A DNA stretch of 64,000 nucleotides from assembly GCA_017405595.1 (NCBI GenBank), contig JAFRAC010000007.1, positions 310,001 to 374,000 of the forward strand. The letters are read 5' to 3'. The stretch comes from Thermoguttaceae bacterium. GTDB lineage: Bacteria > Planctomycetota > Planctomycetia > Pirellulales > Thermoguttaceae. The position numbers were made by a program, and so were the translations under genes. Shown piece after piece: positions 43,972-52,339 of this stretch (position 1 is the stretch's first letter; each line of letters opens with the position of its first letter). Below the pieces are notes generated by a model, which was not told where the DNA came from, made no database searches, and saw nothing but the letters and a program-made list of their open reading frames with translations.

Positions 43972-46083
43972 CTAGTCGGCACGGTTTTCTGAGCTGAAAA
44001 GTCCCTGGTAATAGGAGTTCGCCGCCAGAAGCTCGGAGTGTGTGCCGATCTGGCTGATCTCCCCGTCGCGCATGATCACAATCCGGTCGGCAAGCGCCAG
44101 CGCGCCGGTCCGGTGCGTGACGATGATGGTGGTCCGGTTCCCGATAAATTCGCGCAGCGCGTTGTGGAAAAGGAGTTCGCTCTGCATGTCGATCTGGCTC
44201 GTCGCCTCGTCGAGCAGCAGGATCCGGGGGTTTTTCAGGATGGCCCGCGCGATCGAAATCCGCTGCATCTGTCCCCCCGAAAGGAGGCTTCCCCCCTGGC
44301 CGACCTGGGTGCTGTACCCTTCGGCCAGTTCTTTGGTGATAAAGTCGTGGGCGTAGGCGCGTTTGGCGGCATCGACGACTTCCTCAAAGCTCTTCCCCTC
44401 GGTTCCGTAACGGATATTCTCTTCGACCGTGCCGTCGAACAGGATCGGGGTTTGGGAAATCAGCCCGATTTCGCGGCGCAAATCGAACAGGCGCAGGTCG
44501 GTGATCGGCAGCCCGTCGATCGAGACAACCCCTTCGGTCGGGTCGATAAAGCGCGGGATCATCGACAGGAGCGTACTCTTGCCGCTGCCGCTCGGTCCGA
44601 TGATTGCGAGGGTTTCGCCGAACGGAACCTCCAGGTTGATTCCCCGCAGAACGTAACGCGGGTTTTCGATCCGTTTTGCCGGGGCGTAGAAATCCTTTTC
44701 GGTCTTTTGAACCTCGTCGGCGATCCGGTTCGCCTCGACATCGTAGGAGAACGAGACATGATCGAACGTGATTTTTTCCCGGTGCCGGTCGAACGGACGG
44801 GGGTCGGGCCGTTCGCAGATCGTGTTCTGCCGGTCGATGATTTCATAGACGCGGTCGGCGGCGCTCACCCCGCTCTGCAGCTGAACAGCGATATCGGAAA
44901 GGCGCCGCGCCGGATCCGAGGCTCCGATCAGAAAACCGTAGAAGAGGATAATCTCGCCGAGGGTCAGCGGATGGCTTGCCATCGGAATCGGCCCGATTCT
45001 CGTCTGTCCCGAAATCGCCAGCCACGCCCCCAGAAGGATGGTGGTGATCAGAATGGTCATCCCGAGCGTTTCGGTGATCGGGCTGATCATCGAGCCGTAC
45101 TTCGTCGTCTTCATGGCGCGGCGGTAATTGGCGTCGTTCGTCTTTCGGAAGCGCTCTTCCTCGTTCTTCTCCTGGTTGAAGACTTTCACGATCCGAATGG
45201 CGCGGAACGACTCGCCGATCCGCTTGTACATCGAGACCATCTCCTGCATGGAATTGCGGACCACTTTTTTGAGTTTGCGCGCCAGTGCGCTGATAATCCA
45301 CGCGGTAAACGGGATGAAGATGAACGTGGCGATGAGAAGCTGCCAGCTTACCATCAGAGCGCCGATAAGGCAGGCGAACAGTTTAAGCGGTTCGCGCATG
45401 AGCCGCCCGTAGAAGACGGAGATCCCCCCCGAGAGCGCCGACATATCGTTGGTAAAGCGGCTCATCAGGCCGGCCGCTCCCTCTTTGCTGTAGTAGTCGA
45501 CTTCCAGCTCGATCGCTTTACGGAAGAAGGTTTCCCGCAGCTCATAGACCCCCAAAAGGCCGATTTTCGAAGAGAAATAGGAATGGCAGAAGGTAAAGAC
45601 CGACTTGATGAGCGTGCCGGCCATGACCAGGGCCATCAGCGCCGCGACTGTTCCGAACGGTGTTTTCGGGGTCCACCGGTCGACCAGGGGGGTGCACCGC
45701 TCAAACCAGAGAACGCTCTTTTCGTAGAAGAAGGCCTGGCTTTCGGCATCGGCCAGATCGCCGAGTTTCTTCTGCAGTCCGGAATAGGTTTCGTCGCGGC
45801 GGCTGAGTGTGAGCCGTCCCTTTTCGTCCAGAATCGGATCGAGCTCGCGGTGAAGTTCCTCCGCCCGGTTCCGGAGCGAGAGAATCTTCTCCTTTTTGGC
45901 TTCAATCTGCTCGACCCAGTATTGGGAGACCGTTTTCCCCTGGAACGAAACTTCGACCAGCGGCAGGACCGCGGTAATGTTCGCGCCCCAGAAGAACGCC
46001 AGAAAAAGAGCGCAGAGCAGGGTTACTGTGATCGTGATCCGGTATTTGAATGTGAGCCGGATAGCCCGCCAGAAATTACTCAT
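43972..46083 (-). CDS. ABC exporter, fused permease and ATPase (MsbA-like)
   Basis: The 703-residue half-transporter has six membrane segments (residues about 15-380) and an ATPase domain with Walker A GPSGSGKST, signature LLSGGQMQR, Walker B ILLLDEATS and a His in IVTHRTG. Between the first two membrane segments lies a 90-residue charged, coiled-coil-like insert (EAKKEKILSLRNRAEELHREL onward), predicted to be periplasmic and longer than in MsbA. Lipid or lipid-linked substrates are likely but not shown. It has its own promoter with a GC-rich hairpin at the 5' end of the leader. Confidence 0.92.
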   Translation of the reverse strand: MSNFWRAIRLTFKYRITITVTLLCALFLAFFWGANITAVLPLVEVSFQGKTVSQYWVEQIEAKKEKILSLRNRAEELHRELDPILDEKGRLTLSRRDETYSGLQKKLGDLADAESQAFFYEKSVLWFERCTPLVDRWTPKTPFGTVAALMALVMAGTLIKSVFTFCHSYFSSKIGLLGVYELRETFFRKAIELEVDYYSKEGAAGLMSRFTNDMSALSGGISVFYGRLMREPLKLFACLIGALMVSWQLLIATFIFIPFTAWIISALARKLKKVVRNSMQEMVSMYKRIGESFRAIRIVKVFNQEKNEEERFRKTNDANYRRAMKTTKYGSMISPITETLGMTILITTILLGAWLAISGQTRIGPIPMASHPLTLGEIILFYGFLIGASDPARRLSDIAVQLQSGVSAADRVYEIIDRQNTICERPDPRPFDRHREKITFDHVSFSYDVEANRIADEVQKTEKDFYAPAKRIENPRYVLRGINLEVPFGETLAIIGPSGSGKSTLLSMIPRFIDPTEGVVSIDGLPITDLRLFDLRREIGLISQTPILFDGTVEENIRYGTEGKSFEEVVDAAKRAYAHDFITKELAEGYSTQVGQGGSLLSGGQMQRISIARAILKNPRILLLDEATSQIDMQSELLFHNALREFIGNRTTIIVTHRTGALALADRIVIMRDGEISQIGTHSELLAANSYYQGLFSSENRAD

Positions 46084-46228
46084 CTATTATCTTATTATCT
46101 TTGCATCAACCGCGGGTACCGTTTCCTGCGGGAGGTCCGGCGGAATCGTTTTGGAAAGAGCCGGTGCGGAAAGGGGACCCTGGAGCTTATCGAGCCTGTG
46201 CAATTTCGCTATTTTATCCTTTTCCAGG

Positions 46229-46251
46229 CGCGGCGGGGAACCCCCGCCGCG
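46229..46251 (-). other. GC hairpin at the 5' end of the ABC exporter leader
   Basis: CGCGGCGGGG and CCCCCGCCGCG pair perfectly with a tiny loop. It starts at about +1 of the promoter at 46258-46286, so it would cap the mRNA 5' end. The rest of the 46084-46505 gap shows no gene. Confidence 0.4.
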
Positions 46252-46257
46252 TGCGGC

Positions 46258-46286
46258 ATTATAGGCTGTCATTCCGTCCGGGTCAA
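46258..46286 (-). promoter_or_regulatory. Promoter of the ABC exporter
   Basis: The minus strand reads TTGACC, 17 bases, TATAAT; the leader to the start codon would be about 165 bases. Confidence 0.6.
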
Positions 46287-46505
46287 TCTCAATAAGATGG
46301 AGAAACAGGGCAAGACAAGTTCTCTGAAAAGGGAAAATTTTGCGGAAAAAAGGTGAAGGAAAAAAATTTTTTTGCCGATGATATAAAATTCCGCGATTTT
46401 TTCGATTTTTCCAAAAGTACCGGTTATGCGGGGCCGAATGTACCATTAGGTCTTCCTGTCGGAAGTTCATTGGTCTTTGTACCGAAACCAAATGAGGAAT
46501 CTGAG

Positions 46506-48290
46506 ATGAATCGCTCAAGCAAGTTTTCGAAATGGCCGGTTTTTGCTCTTTCTTTACTCCTTGCCGGGAACGGAGCGGCAACGCTGACTGCGGGGGAAGA
46601 CGGATGGTTCAGCCCGGCCGGTCCGACGGTTTCGATGGACGAGATTGCTGCGGCCCACACTCTTCAGTATACGTCTGAAGAGGCGTCACGGCCCGAAAGC
46701 AGCGCGATTCGCCCCGTTTCCCATCAGCAGCGGCTGCAAGGCCCTTCAGCCCAAAACCGCGGCCGCCGGCCGGTACGCATGGCGATGGACGGCAGCGGCG
46801 AGCTTTCCTGGTCGCTCGACGAGGAGAGTCCTTTCATGTTTGCCGAAGTGGAAGGAAAGCTGACCGGGGAAGAGGAGGCGCCGGCGGCTGAAGTCCTTCC
46901 CGACGAGGCGATTCGCGTCCGTCCGGCCGAAGCCGGAACGGAATCGGAACCGGCGGAACCGGCGGAACCGGCGGAACCGGCGGAACCGGCCGGCGCGGTT
47001 CCGGTCAGCAACACTCCGGATGCCGAAACGGCCGAAGAGCCGGCTCTTCCCGCCGCCGAGCCGGAGGAGGATCCCGCATTTGCGGGGCAGCTTCCCTCCT
47101 TCGACCCCATCCCCGCAGAAAAGATGCCCGCGTCCGCTGCGGCGGGCCGCGATCCGGTCAGCGCAACCTCGGATTTCGAAACGGTGAAACTTCCGCAGGC
47201 GGGAACCCAGATCGATCGTTTCGGGAACATCGGGTTCCTGGCGAACAACTACGCGACCCGGACCGAGGATGGCGGCCTGCAGCCGAACCCGTATGCCGAC
47301 GGCGTTTACGACTTCCATCCCCGGTACTTCCCGTGGGATCCGGCACGCCAGACCCATACGCGCGAATTTCCCCCGTGCGAATCGTACGGAACCAACGGGC
47401 ACGGCGAGCCGATGGTCTACGAAGAGGACGGTGTGATGTACTATAACGGCTGCTATGGATACGGCTGCTGCGGGTTCTTCGGCTGCCTTTGGTCTCTTCT
47501 GCGCAACGCCGATCTTTCGGCGGGGGTCTACGCTTACCAGGATCCGTTCAAAGTGAGCCGCGATTCCAGTTTCGGTTTCGATCTCGGCTTCAACTGGACC
47601 CTTCCGCGCCGTGTTCTCGGAATGATGTGGCAGGCGGGCGCGCGGTATACCCGTTCCGGCAAACAGGAGACCAACATCGACGACGTGATTCTCTTTGACG
47701 CCGACGAGGAGTACCATCGCACCCAGTTTTTCTGGACCAGCGGCCTGTTCTACCGCCGTCCGGGCGGCTGCTGGAACTTCGGCGCGGTCTACGATTCGCT
47801 TCGGGACGAGACGCTGCTGAAGTACGGCGTCGGCCAGATTCGGGCCGAACTTTCGCGGGCGGTCTCCTGCAAGACCGATATCGGGTTCCGCGGCGCATTC
47901 CGGCTCAACGACGAAAAGATGACCTTTGTGCTGGGCGACCGCCATTACACCGCGAAAATCTCGGCGCAGTCTTACTATACCGCGTTCATCCGCCACACCT
48001 TCGTCACCGGCGCCGAGGGAACGCTCAGCGGCGGGGTGACCGAGGATGAAGAGGCGATGATCGCGGGCCGGCTCGAGGTACCCGTCACCAACCATTCCTG
48101 CATCCGGAACAGTTTCGCCTATGTCTTCCCGAAAGACAAGAATAAACGGGACGAGCACAACGACAGCTGGAGCGCGTCGATTTCGTGGGTCGTTTACCTG
48201 GGCGGGAGCAGCTACGGCGGTCTTGCCAATCCGTTTAAGCCGCTCTTCGATGTCGCCGACAACACCACGCTCCTGCAGCGGGCACGGTAA
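46506..48290 (+). CDS. Planctomycete outer-membrane-type beta-barrel protein
   Basis: The 594-residue product has a signal peptide (WPVFALSLLLAGNGAATLTAG), a low-complexity Glu/Pro/Ala region with four in-frame AEP repeats (about residues 150-160), and a C-terminal half of alternating aromatic/polar strands (LSAGVYAYQDPF, FGFDLGFNWTLP, WQAGARYTRSG) typical of an outer-membrane barrel. A Cys/Gly/Tyr-rich knot (NGCYGYGCCGFFGC) sits at the barrel start. It resembles a family of uncharacterised planctomycete proteins. GAGG precedes the ATG at 46506; the frame is open to 46353. Confidence 0.65.
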   Translation: MNRSSKFSKWPVFALSLLLAGNGAATLTAGEDGWFSPAGPTVSMDEIAAAHTLQYTSEEASRPESSAIRPVSHQQRLQGPSAQNRGRRPVRMAMDGSGELSWSLDEESPFMFAEVEGKLTGEEEAPAAEVLPDEAIRVRPAEAGTESEPAEPAEPAEPAEPAGAVPVSNTPDAETAEEPALPAAEPEEDPAFAGQLPSFDPIPAEKMPASAAAGRDPVSATSDFETVKLPQAGTQIDRFGNIGFLANNYATRTEDGGLQPNPYADGVYDFHPRYFPWDPARQTHTREFPPCESYGTNGHGEPMVYEEDGVMYYNGCYGYGCCGFFGCLWSLLRNADLSAGVYAYQDPFKVSRDSSFGFDLGFNWTLPRRVLGMMWQAGARYTRSGKQETNIDDVILFDADEEYHRTQFFWTSGLFYRRPGGCWNFGAVYDSLRDETLLKYGVGQIRAELSRAVSCKTDIGFRGAFRLNDEKMTFVLGDRHYTAKISAQSYYTAFIRHTFVTGAEGTLSGGVTEDEEAMIAGRLEVPVTNHSCIRNSFAYVFPKDKNKRDEHNDSWSASISWVVYLGGSSYGGLANPFKPLFDVADNTTLLQRAR

Positions 48291-48312
48291 CCGGAATGCC
48301 TGATGCCGCGTT

Positions 48313-48361
48313 CCCCCCGGGAGAGAGGATGATCATTCCCTCTCTTCCGGGGGGATTTTTA
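48313..48361 (+). terminator. Terminator after the outer-membrane-type protein
   Basis: A long hairpin with arms CCCCCCGG/CCGGGGGG and GAGAGAGG/CCTCTCTT is followed by a T-run. Confidence 0.85.
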
Positions 48362-48365
48362 TACC

Positions 48366-48393
48366 TTGACGTCTTTTCCCCCGGCGTTACAAT
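48366..48393 (+). promoter_or_regulatory. Promoter of the sodium symporter
   Basis: TTGACG and TACAAT are 16 bases apart, directly after the preceding terminator. Confidence 0.65.
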
Positions 48394-48490
48394 TCAAGCG
48401 GAGCGTCGGGCTCCCGTCCCGGAATTTCCCGAAAGGAATTTGGGACCGGAAAGAGAAAAAAGTTCTGAAGGTGTCTGCGGGTATTTCGCA

Positions 48491-50083
48491 ATGAAAGAGA
48501 AAAATCAGGTTCGTGAGCACTGGGGCGGGAGTCTCGGTTTTGTTTTGGCGGCGGCCGGTTCGGCAATCGGGCTTGGAAACCTCTGGAAATTTCCCTACGT
48601 GACCGGCCAGAACGGCGGGGGCGCGTTCATCCTGGTCTATCTTCTGGCGGTTCTTGTGATCGGGTTTCCGGTCATGGTCTGCGAGATTGCCATCGGCCGT
48701 CACGCGCAGGTTGATCCGATTTCGGCGTTTCAGAAAATCTGCCCGAAAGGAACCGGCGCCACGAAAATGCTGGGGGTTCTCATCCTCCTGGCGGGGGGCG
48801 GACTTCTCTGCTTCGGTAAATTCGGTTTGGCGGGGCTTTTTTTTCTTTCCGCACTGGTGATCTTTTGGTACGGCTGGGCGGCAATCGGTCTGCTTTCTGT
48901 CATCACACCGTTTTTCATTCTCTCGTTTTACGTAGCGGTCGGCGGCTGGACGATCGCCTATTTTTTCAAAGGGATCTTTCAGCAGCTGAACTTTGCCGAT
49001 GCCGAATCGGCAAGGCAGGTCTTTGTGAACTTTACGAACAATCCGCTACAGGGGATTATTTTCCAGCTTCTCTTTACCGTCATTACCGGATCGGTGATTT
49101 GGTTCGGGATCAAAAACGGAATCGAGCTGGCGAGTAAGTTCCTGATGCCGGTTCTTTTAGTCTTTATTCTGGTCCTGATCATGCGCAGTGTTACACTTCA
49201 GGGCGCCAGCGCCGGGATCAGTTATCTGCTCACCCCCGATTTTTCCAAGATCACGCCGCACACATTCCTTGCGGCGTTGGGGCAGGCCTTCTTCTCGCTC
49301 AGTCTCGGGATGGGGGCCATTATGACCTACGGCAGTTACCTCGATTCCGAAAAGAACATTCTTTCCTCAACCCTTTTCATTATTGTGGCCGACACCTTCT
49401 TTGCCCTGCTGGCGGGTCTGGCGATCTTCCCGGCGGTCATGGCGATGGGAATGGAGCCGTCGGAGGGGGCCGGTTTGGCGTTCCAGGTGATGCCCCTGAC
49501 ATTCAACTCCATCGGCGATCATCTCGGCTGGCTCTGGTCGTCGATCTTCTTTTTCCTCATCTTCATCGCCGCGCTGACCAGCGCAATCAGCATTGCCGAA
49601 GGGTGTGTGACGTGCCTGATCGATCACTTCAAGTTTCACCGCAAGCCGGCCGTTTTCCTGACGATCTTTTTTGTTTCGATTGCCGGCGTTTTCTGCACGC
49701 TGAGTGTCTCGGACTGGAGTCGGCTTCCGTTAATCCAGAAAGGGCTCATTTGGGCATTCGGCTCGGCCGATTCAAGCCTGTTTGACCTCATGGACCATTT
49801 TTCGTCGAACTACATGCTTCCGCTCGGCGGACTGGGAACGTCTTTATTTGTCGGCTGGCAGTGGGGAATGCGCTACGCTTTGGCGGAACTGCGTAAAGGG
49901 GGGAGCGATGTCACCGATATCAACTTCTTTGCCCTGGTCGCGGGCCTGAAAGACGATCCGATGAGCAAGGGAAACCACTCCATGACCCTGGCGTTGATCC
50001 TCGGATTTCTGATCCGGTTCATTGCTCCGGTCAGCGTGATACTGGTCTTCCTTTCCAATATCGGGTGGCTTTCGCTCAACTAG
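48491..50083 (+). CDS. Neurotransmitter:sodium symporter family transporter
   Basis: The 530-residue protein has the first-helix signature FVLAAAGSAIGLGNLWKFPY followed by TGQNGGGAF, with the unwound Na+/substrate-binding segment of the LeuT fold, and about twelve membrane helices. Members take up amino acids or related amines with sodium. Substrate is not predictable; many bacterial members carry alanine, leucine, tryptophan or tyrosine. The start at 48491 fits family length; the frame is open from 48296 through the terminator and promoter. It is monocistronic. Confidence 0.92.
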   Translation: MKEKNQVREHWGGSLGFVLAAAGSAIGLGNLWKFPYVTGQNGGGAFILVYLLAVLVIGFPVMVCEIAIGRHAQVDPISAFQKICPKGTGATKMLGVLILLAGGGLLCFGKFGLAGLFFLSALVIFWYGWAAIGLLSVITPFFILSFYVAVGGWTIAYFFKGIFQQLNFADAESARQVFVNFTNNPLQGIIFQLLFTVITGSVIWFGIKNGIELASKFLMPVLLVFILVLIMRSVTLQGASAGISYLLTPDFSKITPHTFLAALGQAFFSLSLGMGAIMTYGSYLDSEKNILSSTLFIIVADTFFALLAGLAIFPAVMAMGMEPSEGAGLAFQVMPLTFNSIGDHLGWLWSSIFFFLIFIAALTSAISIAEGCVTCLIDHFKFHRKPAVFLTIFFVSIAGVFCTLSVSDWSRLPLIQKGLIWAFGSADSSLFDLMDHFSSNYMLPLGGLGTSLFVGWQWGMRYALAELRKGGSDVTDINFFALVAGLKDDPMSKGNHSMTLALILGFLIRFIAPVSVILVFLSNIGWLSLN

Positions 50084-50133
50084 CGGAAACACCGCGCTGC
50101 CGGGCGCCGGAAAGTCTTTCTTCCCGGCGGCAT

Positions 50134-50170
50134 AAAAACGGGGGACGGCAAGTTCGTTTGCCGTCCCCCG
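50134..50170 (-). terminator. Terminator of the rsbW-like gene
   Basis: Arms CGGGGGACGGCAA (50139-50151) and TTGCCGTCCCCCG (50158-50170) pair perfectly; five T follow on the minus strand. Confidence 0.85.
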
Positions 50171-50236
50171 CAAGTCTGTCATCGGGAAAATAAACACAAG
50201 GGGAAGAACGGGATCTCCCCGGCCGCCGCGCATCCG

Positions 50237-50680
50237 TTATTTCGGAGAACTCGGCTCCTTTTCCATAAAGATTTCGTTCCCCTTGTCGTTGTACCGGACA
50301 CGGGTCATAAACCCCTGAATCAGCAGGGTTCCACGCCCGCTCGGAATTTCGAGGTTTTCGTCATCGGTCGGGTTCGGAACCAGGTCGCGCCGGAATCCGT
50401 TCCCCTCGTCGCGGACCAGAATGGAGACAAGCTTTTCGGTAACCGTGCAGACGACCTGAAAATGCTTCTTCGGGTTCCCGTGGTTTCCATGTTCGATGGC
50501 GTTGGTGATCGATTCTTCAAGCGCCATATTGACCGCGAAAACATCGCGGTCGCACCACCCCAGCGCGGTCATCCGCCCAAGGACATCGTCGATCAGACGG
50601 TGCGCCTGACCGAAGATGCTCGGAAAAGTTTCATCGACCTGCCAGACGGCGGGGCCGGTACTTTCGGCGGCTTGCGACAT
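50237..50680 (-). CDS. RsbW/SpoIIAB-type serine kinase / anti-sigma factor
   Basis: The 147-residue protein is a GHKL-type ATPase: N-box ESITNAIEHGNHG, G1 box DEGNGF and G2 box GRGTLLIQGF. Such proteins bind a sigma factor or other target and phosphorylate an STAS antagonist. The start at 50680 follows GGAGGAGG; the open frame extends to 50821 but overlaps the STAS gene. It follows that gene after 38 bases, giving a two-gene partner-switch unit. Confidence 0.88.
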   Translation of the reverse strand: MSQAAESTGPAVWQVDETFPSIFGQAHRLIDDVLGRMTALGWCDRDVFAVNMALEESITNAIEHGNHGNPKKHFQVVCTVTEKLVSILVRDEGNGFRRDLVPNPTDDENLEIPSGRGTLLIQGFMTRVRYNDKGNEIFMEKEPSSPK

Positions 50681-50718
50681 CGGGAAACCTCCTCCCTGCC
50701 GGAGGGAAGGGAACAGGC

Positions 50719-51075
50719 TTAAAGGGATTTGACCGCTTCCATTTCGCCGGTCTTGATGACGAACACGGAATCGAGCCGCGTAATCTTGAACGCTTCCATG
50801 ATGTTGTCGTTGATTCCGCAAAGCGCCAGTTTGATCCCTTTCCCCTTGCAGCGGCTGTTCACGGTAATCAGCACGCGCAGCGAGGAACTCGACATAAAGA
50901 TGACATTTTGGAAGTTAATAACCAGCTTTTTGGTTTTGAGCCGTTCAACCAGACCGTAGAGTTCTTCCCCCCAGGCCTGAATCCCGATCTCGTCGTTGAG
51001 GCGGGTATCCATGCAGGTGGCGACGACGGCGTCGTCGACATAGTGGTTCATGATACGGGGTTTGTCGTTACTCAT
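50719..51075 (-). CDS. STAS-domain anti-sigma factor antagonist (RsbV/SpoIIAA-like)
   Basis: The 118-residue STAS protein has LVINFQNVIFMSSSSLRVLITV, in which the serine cluster after FM matches the phosphorylated serine of RsbV/SpoIIAA. It would release the partner's target when dephosphorylated by a PP2C phosphatase. It precedes the RsbW-like gene. No sigma factor or phosphatase gene is adjacent, so the regulated target is unknown. AAAAGGTC precedes the start. Confidence 0.85.
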   Translation of the reverse strand: MSNDKPRIMNHYVDDAVVATCMDTRLNDEIGIQAWGEELYGLVERLKTKKLVINFQNVIFMSSSSLRVLITVNSRCKGKGIKLALCGINDNIMEAFKITRLDSVFVIKTGEMEAVKSL

Positions 51076-51401
51076 TGCGTGACCTTTTGATATGTGAAAA
51101 ATCGGAATGTTGTCGGGGCGGCAGACTTCCTGCCTGCCGCGATTGTTTTCGGATGATTCCCGCCGGGCCGGGTTTTGCCGGCAAACCGGCGGGGGCAATG
51201 TTCCATTCTACCCGAAATCGGAAAGAAAAGAAAGTCTGTTCCCGGATTTTTCGGCAATGCGGCAAGGGGAAAGGCTTTCGCCCGGGGAACGGGCGCGGCC
51301 CCGAGCGCGGGATCTTTCCGGCCGGGAACCGTTTCGGTCATGAGGGGCGATCGGGAATGAAACAGCCCTTTTACCGCATTTGCCGCCGGCGGCCGGGGAG
51401 A

Positions 51402-51731
51402 TTACTCCTGTTTCCACACCCAATGGAACCAGCGGGAGAGAATCCAGCCGATGACCAGCACACACAGGATGCCGCCGGCGACCCCCAGCGCGACCGGGCC
51501 GAAGCAGGCGACCGCCGCCAGCAGAATCGTCACGAAAACCGCGGTGGTCAAAAGCCAGACGATTCCGCGAAACAGGCCGCTGTTGAACGCTTTGGCGTTG
51601 AATTTGCCGCCGAAGATTTTGACAACGGTGCCGATCAGAAGGGTGACAATCCGCGTGACGATCTGCAGCAGAAGCGCCGCCGCCAGAATCGCGATGAGGC
51701 CGGTCAGAATGGAGCTTAGAAGATACGTCAT
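51402..51731 (-). CDS. Small integral membrane protein
   Basis: The 109-residue product is mostly hydrophobic, with segments at residues 3-22, 26-41, 57-80 and 82-98 joined by short basic loops (KFNAKAFNSG). No family was recognised. Its start codon overlaps the stop of the GNAT gene by four bases (ATGA), so the two are translationally coupled. Confidence 0.65.
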   Translation of the reverse strand: MTYLLSSILTGLIAILAAALLLQIVTRIVTLLIGTVVKIFGGKFNAKAFNSGLFRGIVWLLTTAVFVTILLAAVACFGPVALGVAGGILCVLVIGWILSRWFHWVWKQE

Positions 51732-52234
51732 GATTGACCCTCCGGAGCGGACACGAGGCTGATGTAATACGGGCAGATGTTCGCGTACGAGCCGTCTTTC
51801 GTGCGGAACCCGTTCGGAATGACACCGAGCTGGCGAAAACCAAGCCGTTCGTAAAGCCGGCGCGCGGGCCGGTTCGATTCGACAACGGCGTTGAACTGCA
51901 GAATCGAAAAACCGAGCCGTATGGCGGCGGCCATCGAATCGCGCACCAGAAGTTCACCGAGATGCCGGCCGCGGTACGAGGCGTCGACGGCGTAGCTGGC
52001 GTTGGCGATATGCCCGCAGCGCCCGATGTTGTTCGGGTGGAGAATGGAAAGCCCGCAGACTTTGCCGTTTTCATCGGCGGCAACGCCGCAGTAGCTCTGC
52101 CCGGCGAAAAAGAGTTTGCCCGACTCTTTCGTGAGCGGTTCTTCCTGCGGGAACGCGTTCCCCTCTTCGACGATCCGGTTCCAAAGCCGTACCATTGGCT
52201 CAACGTCGGTTTCGGTGTATTCTCGTACGATCAT
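51728..52234 (-). CDS. GNAT-family N-acetyltransferase
   Basis: The 168-residue protein has the acetyl-CoA-binding motif as SYRGRHLGELLVRDSM and the following RRLYERLGFRQLG strand of GNAT enzymes. The fold resembles phosphinothricin/ribosomal acetyltransferases, but the substrate is not known. The start at 52234 (MIVREYTETDV) fits the family; an in-frame start at 52255 is also possible, and neither has a clear ribosome-binding site. Confidence 0.85.
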   Translation of the reverse strand: MIVREYTETDVEPMVRLWNRIVEEGNAFPQEEPLTKESGKLFFAGQSYCGVAADENGKVCGLSILHPNNIGRCGHIANASYAVDASYRGRHLGELLVRDSMAAAIRLGFSILQFNAVVESNRPARRLYERLGFRQLGVIPNGFRTKDGSYANICPYYISLVSAPEGQS

Positions 52235-52285
52235 TTCTGTTTGTTCGGCAAACACGCCGGGTGGCGGCGCTGGTGCTGTGTAACG

Positions 52286-52320
52286 AAAAAAAGGGGAGAA
52301 CCGCTTCGGCGGCTCTCCCC
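52286..52320 (-). terminator. Terminator of recJ
   Basis: GGGGAGA...TCTCCCC with an inner CCGC/GCGG stem is followed by seven T on the minus strand. Confidence 0.85.
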
Positions 52321-52339
52321 CGATTCTACAACAATTCCC

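Noticed and set aside
46924..46990. Repeat-coded AEP tract as a mobile or regulatory repeat
   Set aside because: It is a short in-frame codon repeat in a low-complexity linker of the outer-membrane-type protein, common in such proteins.
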